From the NCBI RefSeq assembly GCF_000004195.4, contig NC_030679.2, forward strand, positions 29,625,712-29,689,711: 64,000 nucleotides of DNA, read 5' to 3'. This document shows, one piece after another, positions 34,327 to 45,989 of this stretch. The DNA comes from Xenopus tropicalis. Its lineage: Eukaryota > Chordata > Amphibia > Anura > Pipidae. Under the pieces are notes generated by a model. That model worked only from the letters and a program-made list of their open reading frames with translations. It did no database searches and was not told the origin of the DNA. Each line of letters starts with the position of its first letter. The stretch's first letter is position 1. Position numbers and translations under genes: made by a program.

Positions 34327-34765
34327 ATGGCTAATCTTCTTTAAATCTTCAATATTCTTAATCTATACTGTCATTGATTAAAAAAAAAAAAAAAAGAAAG
34401 AAAGATTCAGCATCTAAAAGCTGGTGAGTTCATGTAAAATTAAAGAGAGTTGTATTTTTAAAATTCGAACTACTTTATAAATAGAGTTGCCGAGATTAAT
34501 TTGCAGTTTGGCAGACTTGTTAAAAAATAAATAATAGAATGTTCAAGTTGTTTGCTCATGTATTTAAGCAAATGAGTTTTTTCAATTCAACATTTTTAAG
34601 CGTTTTCAAATTTGAAAGAACTCGAAAGTGTAAAAATTTTAATTTTGCTAATTTTCTGGCACCTTTTAAAAAATTATTTTTTAAAAAATATGTTTTTGTT
34701 TGTAATGAAAAGGATTTGTTAATGTTTTTCCTTAAGCTAATATGCCTTTTGATGCCATTTGTTAG
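34327..34765. other. AT-rich DNA with poly-A and MITE-like words
   Basis: A run of A (34380-34395) is followed by GCATCTAAAAGCTGGTGAG, also seen in similar form near 36440 (CCATCTAAAAGCTTGTGAG). An unnamed AT-rich repeat family is likely. The local open frame is low complexity. Confidence 0.35.
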
Positions 34766-35034
34766 TACAGGTATGGGATCCGTTATCTGGAAACCTGTAA
34801 TCCAGAAAGCTCCGATAGTCTCCCATAGATTCCATTTGAATCAAATAATTCAAAATTTTAAAATTGATTTCTTTTTGCTCTACAAGTACCTTGTACTTGA
34901 TCCCAACTCAGATATAATTAATCCTTATTGGGGGCAAAACAATCATATTGGGTTTAATTAATGTTTTATTGATTTTTTAGTAAGCTTAAGGTATAGAGAT
35001 CCGAATTACAGAAAAAGCACTTATCCAAAATACT
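34766..35034 (+). mobile_element. TACAGGTAT-family MITE, right end eroded
   Basis: Starts TACAGGTATGGGATCCG and has the family middle (CCTTATTGGGGGCAAAAC). The second arm stops at CACTTATCCAAAATAC without the terminal CCTGTA. Confidence 0.75.
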
Positions 35035-35551
35035 TTTCAAAGGCAAAACAGACAAGCATTGAAAAACAAAATAATTATCTGTACCTTTTGCTTTCCATAA
35101 GTAAAAAAATAAAAAGAATAAAAAAAAGTATCCTCACTTTTGGTGTAAAATAACAATAATTGAAATAAAATAACAAACCAGTTTTTAAATTATTTTATCT
35201 TTAGATTTGTTTAATGAATACAAATGGAAATTCATTTATAATGATGTGTCTGTTACTGAATGTGTTTTGAACTATGTTTTCTGAAATTACCTTGCCACAA
35301 TCTTCCCCCCCCCTCCATTGCCCTTCTATCAGTCTTTGTTGTACAAAACAACCTTTAGTGATTTTAGTTTTAGTATCATTTAGAGACATGTCCTTAAACT
35401 GTGCTATGACTGAAATTGAAATTCCTGGTATGAGAATAAAAGAAGAAGAATAAGGAGGTGATTTATAACGGTTGAGTTTGATTTTTTTTCTCATTTCAAG
35501 TTTATGTTTGTTTTTTATGGTTCAAAAACTCAAATATCTGGTATTTATTAA

Positions 35552-36400
35552 AGGAGACATATCCTATAAAAATTATGAATGTACCAGGGAATTATACTCC
35601 TCTAGATATAGAAGGATTGTGCTTAAAAAAGTAGTGTTTCTGACTGATTTATTGAGAAATTCCACAAAAACCCCACTAGTCCCGCCCATCTGTTCCACTT
35701 CCTGCTGGCTGAATTCTCTGGATGAGCTGGGGAGCTGGCGGCCCTCTGTACCCTGCACTGTAGGATAGGAACCAATCAGCAGCTAGGCTGACCTGATAGG
35801 GAACTGAAGCCTGTCTGTGCTTGTGTGACTGCAGGGCTGTGATTGGCTCTCCCCATCCTACTGTGCTTCTGGCAGGGGCCGTTAGGACACGCCCACTCTT
35901 CATTTCTTACTGAACGGAGAAGTGATACGATCTATAGGGAGCTCCAATAAAGGGTACCACAGAGACTCTATCCGCACACCCTAGCACTCCAAAATTATAT
36001 GCCCGGTGCACACTGCTGTTGTTGAATGAATATTGTATATGAAGCACTTTATTTATACTATGTTTTTATACTATTGTTATTAATTAAGTATTTATCCAAT
36101 TTACCAATTAACTTGGGGAAGTGGTCACTTCATATGTATAAATTTCACTTGCCTTCACTGATTTGTATGCTTGATAAAGGGGTCATGTTGCCCCGAAACG
36201 TTGCACCTCCGCAATAAACTTTTAAAAGGGTTTTCCCTTGTTTGTAGCCCTGAGTGCCATTTGCTTTTTTTGTAGCTCCAATAAAGGGGCCATTGTTACA
36301 GATAGGACTAATTTTTAGCACAAAGGGAAACCAGCACCGTATATTATTCATAATTGCCTACAAAATTAGGGTTTTTCCCCCTTTATCCAATATGTCTCCT
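35552..36400. mobile_element. T2/Kolobok-like MITE with nested insertion
   Basis: AGGAGACATATCCTATAAA at the left and TTTATCCAATATGTCTCCT at the right are inverted copies, flanked by TTAA at 35548-35551 and 36401-36404. The interior holds CCAAT motifs facing each other (AACCAATCAGC near 35770; GATTGGCTC near 35840) within an imperfect inverted repeat (GCACTGTAGGAT against ATCCTACTGTGC). A SINE-like insert interrupts it (35955-36273). Confidence 0.8.
35955..36273. mobile_element. Nested SINE-like retroposon, 15-bp target duplication
   Basis: The 15 bp AGCTCCAATAAAGGG occur exactly at 35940-35954 and 36274-36288, bracketing 319 bp. A duplication this long fits target-primed retroposition, not a DNA transposon. 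The insert contains GGGGTCATGTTGCCCCGAAA followed by CGTTGC, a motif I recognise from common frog repeats, and ends in a T-rich stretch. Orientation and family are uncertain; no clear tRNA-type promoter boxes were found. Confidence 0.75.
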
Positions 36401-36404
36401 TTAA

Positions 36405-37453
36405 GTGCAAAAAACTTGAAAACTTGAATGTAAAAACTCACCATCTAAAAGCTTGTGAGTTTTTGTACAGTCAATGGGAGTTGTCAGAGGCAAAGTCAAG
36501 CCATATTTTCAAGTTTCACATTTTGGTAAACTCGAAAAATTCAAGAAGTTTTCCTTATTAATAAATAGGTGACCATTTAATATGTGAGTTTATTCAATTT
36601 AGAATCTCGAAGTTACAAACTTGAAAATTGAAACTTGCCATTAAGTGTGACAGACATAAACTACAAAGACAGGAAATGTTGATAAATGGGGTTAATAGTT
36701 AACTGTTGGGAATCCTTCAGGATCCTGGATTTAATATTTGATAAATCAAACCCCCATTGGGCCTTTGTATCAGTCTAACACTCACTTTACAGCTAGAATG
36801 TTATTTGTCATTTAACCAAAGGCATTTAACAAGTAGCAGCTGCATTCATTTAGTTGGATCAACCATATATTTTTAGTTTTAAACCCATATAAGAAATGTA
36901 GACACAAAATAATCATTTTCTACTACTTTGAATGTTTCTCTTTTTATTCTTTTTTTGTTATATTTAGTTTCCACTGTGCCTGCCAGGAGCTGTTGTTAAA
37001 ACCATTTCTTTTTGCCTGACTGACTCAGCCAGCATGGGAAGCCAGAAGAAGACACGGATGAATTTCCATTCCATTAGTGTCTACTTTAAGAGGGAACCTC
37101 TGAGCTTTACAATCCATGAATACCATTAACATTTTAACAGTGTTTATACACCTGGAGAACAGGCAAAGACTCGTTCTTGACATCTAACCTTTTCTAAATG
37201 GAAACTTAAAGCAGAAGCAACGGGCCATCAGACACTGGAGCAGAACAGGTTCATTCACGTTTCATTGCAATGGGTGGGAAATGCATTCTAATTTGCTTCG
37301 ATCGGAGCACAAAGTCCATGTCTTTAGGTTTTTTGGATTACAAGTGGCACCCCAACCCTTGGTCTTATAAGCAATATGAAATAGCAATAGCAACACAAAA
37401 TGAAAAACAGCGCAGTTAAAAACTAATTGAACCTTCAAATTAACTTTTAGAAT
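36405..37453. other. Unassigned DNA; AT-rich repeat then unique sequence
   Basis: 36405-36660 repeats CTTGAAAACTTGAA-like words and resembles 34410-34500. A 31-codon ATG frame lies at 37035-37130, preceded by a T-rich tract ending in TTTAG (about 36967). That could be an exon, but nothing else supports it. Confidence 0.35.
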
Positions 37454-38124
37454 TACAGGTATAGGACCCATTATCCAGAATTCTTGGGACCAAGGGTATT
37501 CCGAATAAGGGGTCATTTCGTAATTTGGATCTCCATACCTTAGGTCCGCTAAAAAAATGATAAAACATTAATTAAACCAAATAGGATTGTTTTGCATCCA
37601 ATAAGGATTATTTTTATCTTAGTTGGGATCAATTACAGGTACTGTTTTATTATTACAGAGAAAAGGGAATCATTTAACCATTAAATAAACCCAATAGGGC
37701 TGTTCTGCCCCCAATAAGGGGTAAATATATCTTAGTTGGGATCAATTACAGGTACTGTTTTATTATTACAGAGAAAAGGGAATCATTTAACCATTAAATA
37801 AACCCAATAGGGCTGTTCTGCCCCCAATAAGGGGTAATTATATCTTAGTTGGGATCAAGTACAGGTACTGTTTTACTATTACAGAGAAAAGGGAATCATT
37901 TAACCATTAAATAAACCCAATAGGGCTGTTTTGCCCCCAATAAGGGGTAATTATATCTTAGTTGGGATCAATTACAAGGTACTGTTTTTATACTACAGAG
38001 AAAACGCAAATCCGTTTTAAAATTCTGAATTATTTGATTATAATGGAGTCTATGGGAGACAGGCTTTCCGCAGTTCTGAGCTTTCTGGATAACGGGTTTC
38101 CGAATAAGGGGTCCCTTACCTGTA
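37454..38124 (-). mobile_element. TACAGGTAT-family MITE expanded by a 113-bp array (inverted)
   Basis: Starts TACAGGTATAGGACCC and ends GTCCCTTACCTGTA. The arms read CCGAATAAGGGGTC and TTCTGGATAACGGG. Relative to 22811-23925 the internal unit is on the other strand. Confidence 0.88.
37618..38010 (-). repeat. 113-bp tandem array, about 3.5 units
   Basis: CTTAGTTGGGATCAA occurs at 37618, 37731, 37844 and 37957, a spacing of exactly 113. The unit is the reverse complement of the one at 22929-23790 (for example CCCAATAGGGCTGTTCTGCC here and its complement there). Confidence 0.92.
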
Positions 38125-41100
38125 TCTAAGTTGAGAAATCTAAGCTACTTTCAAATTGTTCTTTATTATGTTTTGAGGATTTTGAGTGGGTTTTGCTTTT
38201 TGTCCTGATGTAACTCTGGTTACTGTTTTGGGTACAATGACACATTAAATGAACTGTGTAAGGTAAAACTGTAGAATCTATCTACAAGGCATCAACCGTA
38301 AATTTCAATTGACTTTGCATTTTAAAAATAGAACAAGGTTTGGACTAAATATAGAAAAGTGACATTAGGTCTAATAAGAGTACACCAAACAAACTATTTA
38401 CGGAATACACAATTCATATATAGTAACCTAAACAAAAGGTTAATTTGTCGAATTCTATTTTTTAACTTACAGTGTGTCCTTGAGGTTAAGCTGTATAGAT
38501 ACCATATAAGATAATTAGTATATTAATGAATAATATTTTTATTTTCTTAGCCAACCTTACATTTTATGAAGATTTATCACATGTACTTTCTTTGACCATT
38601 TAACATAGCTAATTTCATTATGACCACATTGATTATTTCTTACTTAACATTTTCCCCCAAGCAATTTGAGTTATAATTCTCCAGTATAAACTGTGACTGT
38701 AAAATAATTGTTGCTTTGTGCAGATCTATATTTTTCAGGTCTTCTATATTATAGATATAGCCATAGTTATAATAAAGTTCTACCCGGGGCTATGTTAGCT
38801 AGCTATCTAGTGAAACATTTTCTGAGCTGCAGTCCAGGGTTTTTGTAGGACTAAGATGGGTCATGATTACTTCCTTCTAGGATAACAGTGCCTGATTCTA
38901 TTATTTGTAATAGTTAGCCTTGTAAGCCAGTCTTTGGAAAGCTAACGCATACCAATGTGGCATGATAGTGTGTGCTGAATGTGCAAGAAGGATAAGCCAA
39001 ACGTGTTCACAGGTTATGGTGCTTTAGCAAATAAGCTGGGCATTTACAAAATCACAAGTTGTCTTAGTTCCTTACTATAATTGTAATTCTTGTAACTCTT
39101 ACTGAAAAGTTACACATTATAGGGTTTTGAACTTGAGAGCAGTGGAGGCCTTCAGAAAAAGACAGTAACCCACCTAAGACCATAATGTGAAAATCTAACT
39201 TTTATACAGTGTATTGTAAATAACATAAATAAAGTGCAATATATGAAGATGTAGTAATTTAATAATGTGTATTTAAATTATTGGCCAGCAGAATGTATTA
39301 AATAAATGAAGGAAAGCACAAGATAGAATTACAACACTAATAAAACAGTTTTATTAGCAAAAGCATCTGCAACTTGAATATTAAGCTAAGGCTAAAATGT
39401 TCAGCATGGAGTGGAATTCTATTTTTGGAATTCACAGACAAATCATGAATCATTAACAGGGGGTACAAGCTGCAAAATGGAACAAAACTGATACACAATG
39501 CACCGATTGCCCATTTGTGGTGCCTAGCATTGTGAGATCTGATCTCTTGTGTGCCTGTGGATCAAGGTAGCTGGATCAAGGTAGGCACTAAATACAGGGC
39601 TCCCTAACCAACTGATTGATGGACTCTTGCCCTGCACTGGATAGGTGCAATTCCTTAGTTTAGCACTTAAAGGGATGGGGTGTGCAAGCAGTGACTCATA
39701 ACTAAGTTCTAATTTGGACTTTTGGGGACTTAATACTTAAATAATGCTTTAAAAGTGAATTAATACAGATAAATCTTTTTTTTGTTCACTCTTACTCTGT
39801 GGTGCCACCCCACTCCCATGCAGAATTGTACAACATAGTTTGTGTCAGATTTGGTGTTGCTGGTGGTAGTCTCTGGCTAGGAGCATGTTTACTAGAAATC
39901 ATGACCAGACTGGTTTTCTGTGCACAGGTTGGTGTTTGGTGATGACCTAAAGTAGCACAGACAAATATGGCCCTTTGTGCCTGTGCAGTTGGATATTTAA
40001 TTCTCCTTTAATTATAAAACCCATAACATTCCAATATATGACTGTGGGAATCCTATATCTACATCCAATCAGAAAATGTTTCTGATTCTGTGTTTTGGTT
40101 TCCCCAGACCCTGGAATGCAGCTCTAACAATCTTTTACAACATGGTCTAGGGATGTGAGATACTGTAATGTAGGGTAGCCAGCAAGAGTATGCTCCACCT
40201 TAGTTTGGTGTTAGTATTTCACATGATTACCCCTAGAGTACTTTGGACGTTGTGGACAGGCCCAGCATAGAGGAATACTAGTTTGACACAAATACCCTTG
40301 TTTTTTGCACTTTGAATCTTGCTCCAAGTAGCTTTGTGTGTTGAGCCCTAAGGTGCAACTTGTTATGTCCCCACATTGGAGTACAAACAGTTGCTCTCCA
40401 CATTTTATGAAGGGTCTCCAGTGTTATGCAGCACTACATAAAGGGGTTATGAGAGTTGGGTCACACATAGACATTTCATTCAATACATGCAAGCTAAAGA
40501 GCATGGGGAATACAAGCTGCTAGGAAGTGTAAAACCTGATTGTGGTCCAGCACTTATACCTGCACCACTAGTAAATATGGGAACATTGTTTGTCTATTGT
40601 GTGATCTAGTAATGCAATACTGAGAGCTCAGTATAAAATATGAAACTTAGGCATAAGCCAATATCCTGAGAGAGTGGCACTCAGTTTTCTCGAAACCTGT
40701 GTATTTTCTAAGCAACAGCAGCAATAAAATAAAATACAGACATCAATACCAACAGCGTGAATATTTTCAAGTTGCTGTAGTTCAGAAAATATATAGATTT
40801 TAAAAAAAAATCCCATATCCTCAGGATAGCAATTCTAAATTAAAAACTAAATGAAAGAGCAAATGTTGGTTTAATAATTGAAGACATGACTGTGGAGACT
40901 TGTTCCCTCCCATTATCTCTCTTGCCCCATTGCACCTAGCTGACAAAAGACGCAATGACACCGTTGTGTGGGTGGAGTTCGGCCACAGCTTTATTATAAA
41001 ATACAACCTCCAAAATTAGTCCTTGCCATGTATATTCAACTTTTCCAAACACCTTAAACCGTTTTGTTAACAAATGCCGGCCACTGCTAACGCAGTGGGC

Positions 41101-41190
41101 ATGTAGAAGCCATAAGACAACATCAGAGCTTAAATGGCCAAGGACTACCCCCCACCATTTGCTGTGACAAACTAAAAATTTTAAATTGAT
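38125..41190. other. Long stretch without gene or clear repeat
   Basis: AT-rich, largely unique sequence. CACTTAAAGGGATGGGG at 39665 resembles a T2-like end, but no partner was found. No supported coding exon. Confidence 0.45.
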
Positions 41191-41219
41191 ATGATAACTT
41201 TTTTTTTTTTTTTGAAACA

Positions 41220-41365
41220 GAATGTGCTTAAACAGGGAGGGTGGGAGGGGGATGCCGCTCGGTGGAATCCAGGAAGCAGAGTGGCAGCAGAGCGGGAGAT
41301 GCAGGCACAGACTGGGAAGGAGGAGGAGCGAGCGAGGGGGCTGCACTTTCCTGCCTGCCTAGCTG
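41220..41365 (+). other. Candidate noncoding first exon with splice donor
   Basis: A G-rich, CpG-bearing stretch (GATGCCGCTCGGTGG, GAGGAGCGAGCGAGG) stands out from AT-rich surroundings. It is followed by CTG|GTGAGT, a near-consensus 5' splice site with GT at 41366-41367. This looks like a 5' untranslated exon, but I cannot name the gene or find a further exon. The start is approximate. Confidence 0.3.
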
Positions 41366-41479
41366 GTGAGTTAACCCCTTACAAGCACGGAGGGAACTGA
41401 GCCCCAGCTGGCTCCACAGTCCCTCCGCACTTTCATTATTTATTTCAGCGCTCTCTATACTGAAGGATCTGTTCAACAA

Positions 41480-43169
41480 TAATGTTCCAGTTGCTGTTTT
41501 GGCATAAATGGTGCAATCAGTTGTACAATGGAAGAGGGAGCCAAGTAACTTGATGCAGAAGTCAGTTTAGTAGGATAGTAGCTGCAATCTCTTTCTGACA
41601 ATCTATTTTTGATAAATAGCTTTTAACCTTTGGTTTGAAAGGTTAGATACAGTATGATGTGAGCCGTTTGTTGCCAGTTTTTTTTACAGCATACTACTAT
41701 TTGCTATTTATATAGTGACAACATGCATACCCAGCCTTTGACAGAGATTTTTCATCATTCCATTTGTCCCTGACTCAGTGGAGCTTACAATCCTCCATAA
41801 AATTATTGAGAAGCAGATCAATGAGAAGGAACCGGAGCTGGAAGTTGCTTTCACTTCTGCTTTTGCCATTCCAAATTCTGAGCTGTGATACCAGAAGAAT
41901 AAGCTGAATTATAGAATTAACTTAAAAAAAAAAAATACCAATGCATGTTTTGTTTGACCTTTGTAATTCAGCTTATCATTGCTCTAGAAGGTATATTAGC
42001 AGCAGCTACCTATAGAAGAAATAACTGCTCACATCCCCATTCAGCAAGACTGTGTTATTTCCATCGGATATTTGCCCTAGTTTGTGTAATAATAAAGCTC
42101 AGGTCACCTCTTATGTTGTATTATATTTTCTATTTATTATCAAGCTCCGCTCATTCATATGCTATGGCATCACCCCTATGGTAACCCATTCTTTTATGAT
42201 TAAATTGTTCAAAAAGGAAAGATCTGACATTTTCACAAACAGCATCTTTCAATCAAACTAAGAATTGAACACACAAAATTTCATTAGCAAAAGAGATAGA
42301 ATCCATTATAACACATCTCTAGATTTGCCATTTTTCTATTGCAAATCATAAAACACCGAAAGATGGCTTTGTCATTGAGTGTTCCGATGCACAATGGAAT
42401 ACTGCATTACATATAATAATAGGAATGCTATCAGGTTACAAAGTGCCAGGGACAAACTATAGCACAATCACATATTCTCTTATTTTTTTCCCATCTCTTC
42501 TATACACAGGGGAATCAAATAAATGGTGAATTCGGTGCCTGTTGAACATTAATTTTGAAATAGGAGGACAAAACGTCAAGGAACTAGAAACTCCAAGGCC
42601 ATCTGTTTATGATGTGGGCCCATCATAGCACTTAGTTCCAATGATTATTTTGTTCAAAGTGCCTTGATTTCCATTCCTCATTCAAAACATGCATTGCACC
42701 GTCACTAGTATTCTATTCTGAATTCATGCCTGTGCATTCCATATTTTTAAGCAAATTGATCAGTACAAACATTTGAATGCCCACAGGAGCACCTAAAAAC
42801 AAATAACACACGCTATTATATTACAAGGATTACTTTTCCACAGCAATTAAGCTACTGAATATTGTCATTCGAAGTATGAATAATTGACCCCTATGGGATA
42901 AGACACACGAAGAAGGATTTTATGGTTGAACCCAGCTTGCCATACAGTATCTTTTTCATAGAAGTCAAAATTAATGTGCAGCCAATTTTGTTTGTGGTTT
43001 GTAATATGGAAAGAACAAAATGTGAGTCACACAAGATCATCTTGCTTGAAACTAATCACATAAGCTGGCCATTAATTGGACAATATTAGCTGGCAATTCA
43101 ACCACTCTAGAGCCCGTGCACTTTGGTAGAAATAATATAAATGCAAGTTATACACTAAATGGTGGTGTG
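41480..43169. other. Unassigned DNA
   Basis: A fragment of the ACTCAGTGGAGCTTACAATCC repeat lies at about 41774-41794. Otherwise no gene or repeat could be supported. Confidence 0.4.
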
Positions 43170-43390
43170 TTGGGGGGATCCTTAATTGAGAAGGATCTGG
43201 GGATTTTTGTAGATAACAAGCTTAGTCTAATTCCAGGCAGTTTCATTCTGTGGCTACTAAAGCAAATAAAGTGCTGTCTTGTATAAAAAAGGTATTGACT
43301 CAAGGGATGAAAACATGATTTTGCCTCTTTATAGGTCCCTGGTAAGGCCTCACCTTGAGTATGCAGTGCAGTTTTGGGCTCAAGTATAAT
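43170..43390 (+). pseudogene. CR1/L2-like LINE reverse-transcriptase fragment, frameshifted
   Basis: Three adjoining pieces in different frames read EKDLGIFVDNKL, SVATKANKVLSCIKK and LPLYRSLVRPHLEYAVQFWA. This order is the conserved C-terminal part of a CR1/L2-type LINE reverse transcriptase. At least two frameshifts separate them, so it cannot be expressed. It runs straight into the 25-bp minisatellite. Confidence 0.8.
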
Positions 43391-43998
43391 GTCCATGCCA
43401 TGTATCTTCTGTGGCAATCTATCCATGTATGTTATGTGGCAGTCTATGTATGCATTTTTCATTTTCATTTTTGGCAGTCTATCCATGTATCTTCTGTGGC
43501 AGTCTATCCATGTATCTTCTGTGGCAGTCAATCCATGTATCTTCTGTGGCAATCTATCCATGTATTTTCTGTGGCAATCTATCCATGTATTTTCTGTGGC
43601 AGTCTATCCATGTTTCTTCTGTGGCAGTCTATCCATGTATCTTCTGTGGCAATCTATCCATGTATCTTCTGTGGCAATCTATCCATGTATTTTCTGTGGC
43701 AGTCTATCCATGTATCTTCTGTGGCAGTCTATCCATGTATCTTCTGTGGCAGTCAATCCATGTATCTTCTGTGGCAATCTATCCATGTATTTTCTGTGGC
43801 AATCTATCCATGTATTTTCTGTGGCAGTCTATCCATGTTTCTTCTGTGGCAGTCTATCCATGTATCTTCTGTGGCAATCTATCCATGTATCTTCTGTGGC
43901 AATCTATCCATGTATTTTCTGTGGCAGTCTATCCATGTATCTTCTGTGGCAGTCTTTCCATGTATCTTCTGTGGCAGTCTATCCATGCCATGTGCTTG
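43391..43998 (+). repeat. 25-bp minisatellite, about 24 units
   Basis: The unit GGCAGTCTATCCATGTATCT plus TCTGT repeats every 25 bp from 43473 to 43973, with degenerate units before. A longer period of 225 bp (nine units) is visible: GGCAGTCAATCC occurs at 43523 and 43748 with matching neighbours. Because 25 is not a multiple of three and the unit lacks stops, all three forward frames stay open for over 200 codons. These are not genes. Confidence 0.95.
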
Positions 43999-44000
43999 CT

Positions 44001-44523
44001 GGGGCAACAGATGTATAATTAATGTTACTTTCTATTAGTTATTGTTCTATTCAGACACTCCCCTATTCTTATTACAGTCTTCAACACAAACTGCTGTTTG
44101 ATTGTTAAGGCATTTTATACCCTAGCAACCAGGTAGCTGCTGAACAAAAAGCTAAATAATTGCAAAACCACAAAAAGTCCTATGTTGTAGTTTGTCTCGT
44201 TATAGTATCAGTATATTGCTGTGTATATCATATTAAATATTAATTTAAATGTCAACAACCTCTTAAAAACAGTATCAGCAGTGCCACCCTTCTGGCAAAC
44301 TTCCAGGTTTATAAATGTTCACTAAAATATCATAGCGTGTATACTGTTTGGGATCTTTTACATGCTTGGCAATTCAAGTAATATTTCAAGGGAGACTTTT
44401 TGGGGTGGGCTTCATATTTGATTAAGTTTTCTAAATCAGACTGGAATGTATCAAGGCAAATTAAATGTTCTTTCTTTAAATACTTTCTATAAAAGTGTCA
44501 GCAGGGACAGGCCAGCCATGTCC
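44001..44523. other. Unassigned DNA
   Basis: No gene or repeat recognised between the minisatellite and the next MITE. Confidence 0.4.
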
Positions 44524-44527
44524 TTAA

Positions 44528-44994
44528 AGAAGAAGTCATTTTGGCATTTTACTGCCAATAGATTTGCCACATTAGTGCCACCTAGACCAATATATTTATT
44601 ATGCAGAAACCATTACCATACCTGAGTAAACAGCTTTAGAAGCTTTCTCCCTTTGCTTAAGATAGCAGCTGCCATTTTAATAGCTTTCTTCCTGCAGTCT
44701 AGCCATTATAGCTCAGATTACAAATTCCTGAGGTGGGGGGGAGGGAATTCTTAGCATTCTAGTGGGAGGGGGGAGCAGGAGAGGGGAGAGAACTGCGCAG
44801 ACTCTGGCCTCGGGAATTAAGCATGCTTCTGAGAGAGGAAGTCAGACACTGGAACATCATGTTTACAAAAAAAGAAACAAGAAATCCTGTGTTTCTTTTG
44901 ATAGAGGACTCAGTGCAGCATTACTATAAGTGCTTATGGCTGTATTTACATAGACCTTTCTGATAAAGCTTACTTAGTTTTTACCTTTCCTACT
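44528..44994. mobile_element. T2/Kolobok-like MITE (related to 21930-22520)
   Basis: AGAAGAAGTCATTTTGGCAT at the left and ACCTTTCCTACTT at the right. TTAA flanks at 44524-44527 and 44995-44998. The interior CATTTTACTGCCAATAGAT and CATAGACCTTTCTGATAAAG match 21930-22520, without that copy's internal duplication. Confidence 0.8.
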
Positions 44995-44999
44995 TTAAT

Positions 45000-45610
45000 G
45001 CCTGATGAGAAAGGCAATGCATACAGTATGTGCCTCTGCCAGCACTATTTTCATGGAGGTAGCCTCAGGTCTGTGCATTTGAAACAGAGCACAGAGACTG
45101 CCTTTCTGTTCCTCAGTTAGCCCTATAGAGTCAAATATGTTGAAAATTCCCTCAGCTACACCCCCACCAAAGCAAAAGAAGCAGGACTTGGATAAGGAGG
45201 TTTGGGCTCTATAAAAATGGCAGAAATGTCCTGTGTGAATGTAGCTCCCACTGACCAAACTCAGAGGATGAACTGAGCTTAGACCAGATTCCTAGGCAAT
45301 TATACAGACCTGAAATTTAGAACTAGACAGGCAGCAGATGGAGAAACAGACCTTTGAATCAGGATGGGCATGCAGGTGTGTATGTGCCATAATGTGGGCA
45401 CAAGGCATCATATGCACTTTTACAAACACTGGCACAGTTCTCCTGGCACTTTTTGGTAAGAAAGCACAGATTGGATTCTTTAGGTACCCCGTGAGCATAA
45501 AGCTGAGTGGTTGTGACACATGCTCACCTTAAAAATGCATTTTGTATAAATGTCAATGAAACAGTGCACTTTGTGCTTTTGGTAGATTGCTTTGTTCTGA
45601 TGGAGCTCCA
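45000..45610. other. Unassigned DNA
   Basis: No gene or repeat recognised. Confidence 0.4.
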
Positions 45611-45615
45611 TTAAG

Positions 45616-45985
45616 TAAAGGGACCTAATTTGGACTTGTGTTGAAAATGTATTCTGCCTATTCTTTTAATTAAAAAATCTATATTTTCCAAATTGTTTTC
45701 TATTATTAAGCACAGATCTTTGTTTTGTTTTGTTTTGTTTTACCTTTACTACCTCCCCCTTTCTCCCCCCGTAATCAGGAGTGTTTGTTCAAATACACAC
45801 AATTAGCTGTATATAAACAAACCTCTCCCTTCCCCAGCAATAGAGCTTTCAGTTTTAGTCTTTGCCCTGTGTAGCGTTAGAAATAATAAAAAAAACTATA
45901 TTCTTTAATTAAAGTAATGAGCAAAAAGTTTGTTCGGCACAAGCAATATTCATTGAATTCTTGTTACTATGGCAGTATTCTGCTC
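45616..45985. mobile_element. Foldback MITE relic related to 30964-31430
   Basis: GTAAAGGGACCTAATTTGGA and TGGACTTGTGTTGAAAATG on the left resemble the element at 30964. On the right, AAAAAGTTTGTTCGGCACAA reads as the inverted copy of that element's CTTGTGCTGAACACAC. A TTTTG microsatellite (about 45720-45742) lies inside. Ends approximate. Confidence 0.5.
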
Positions 45986-45989
45986 CTTG

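Noticed and set aside
37035..37130. 31-codon frame MGSQKKTRMNF...
   Set aside because: Short, with only a weak acceptor-like tract upstream and no donor or family match. Not enough to call an exon.
43355..44038. Three overlapping forward frames of 203-227 codons
   Set aside because: The 25-bp unit lacks stops in every frame, so all three frames are open. The peptides are the same DNA read three ways.
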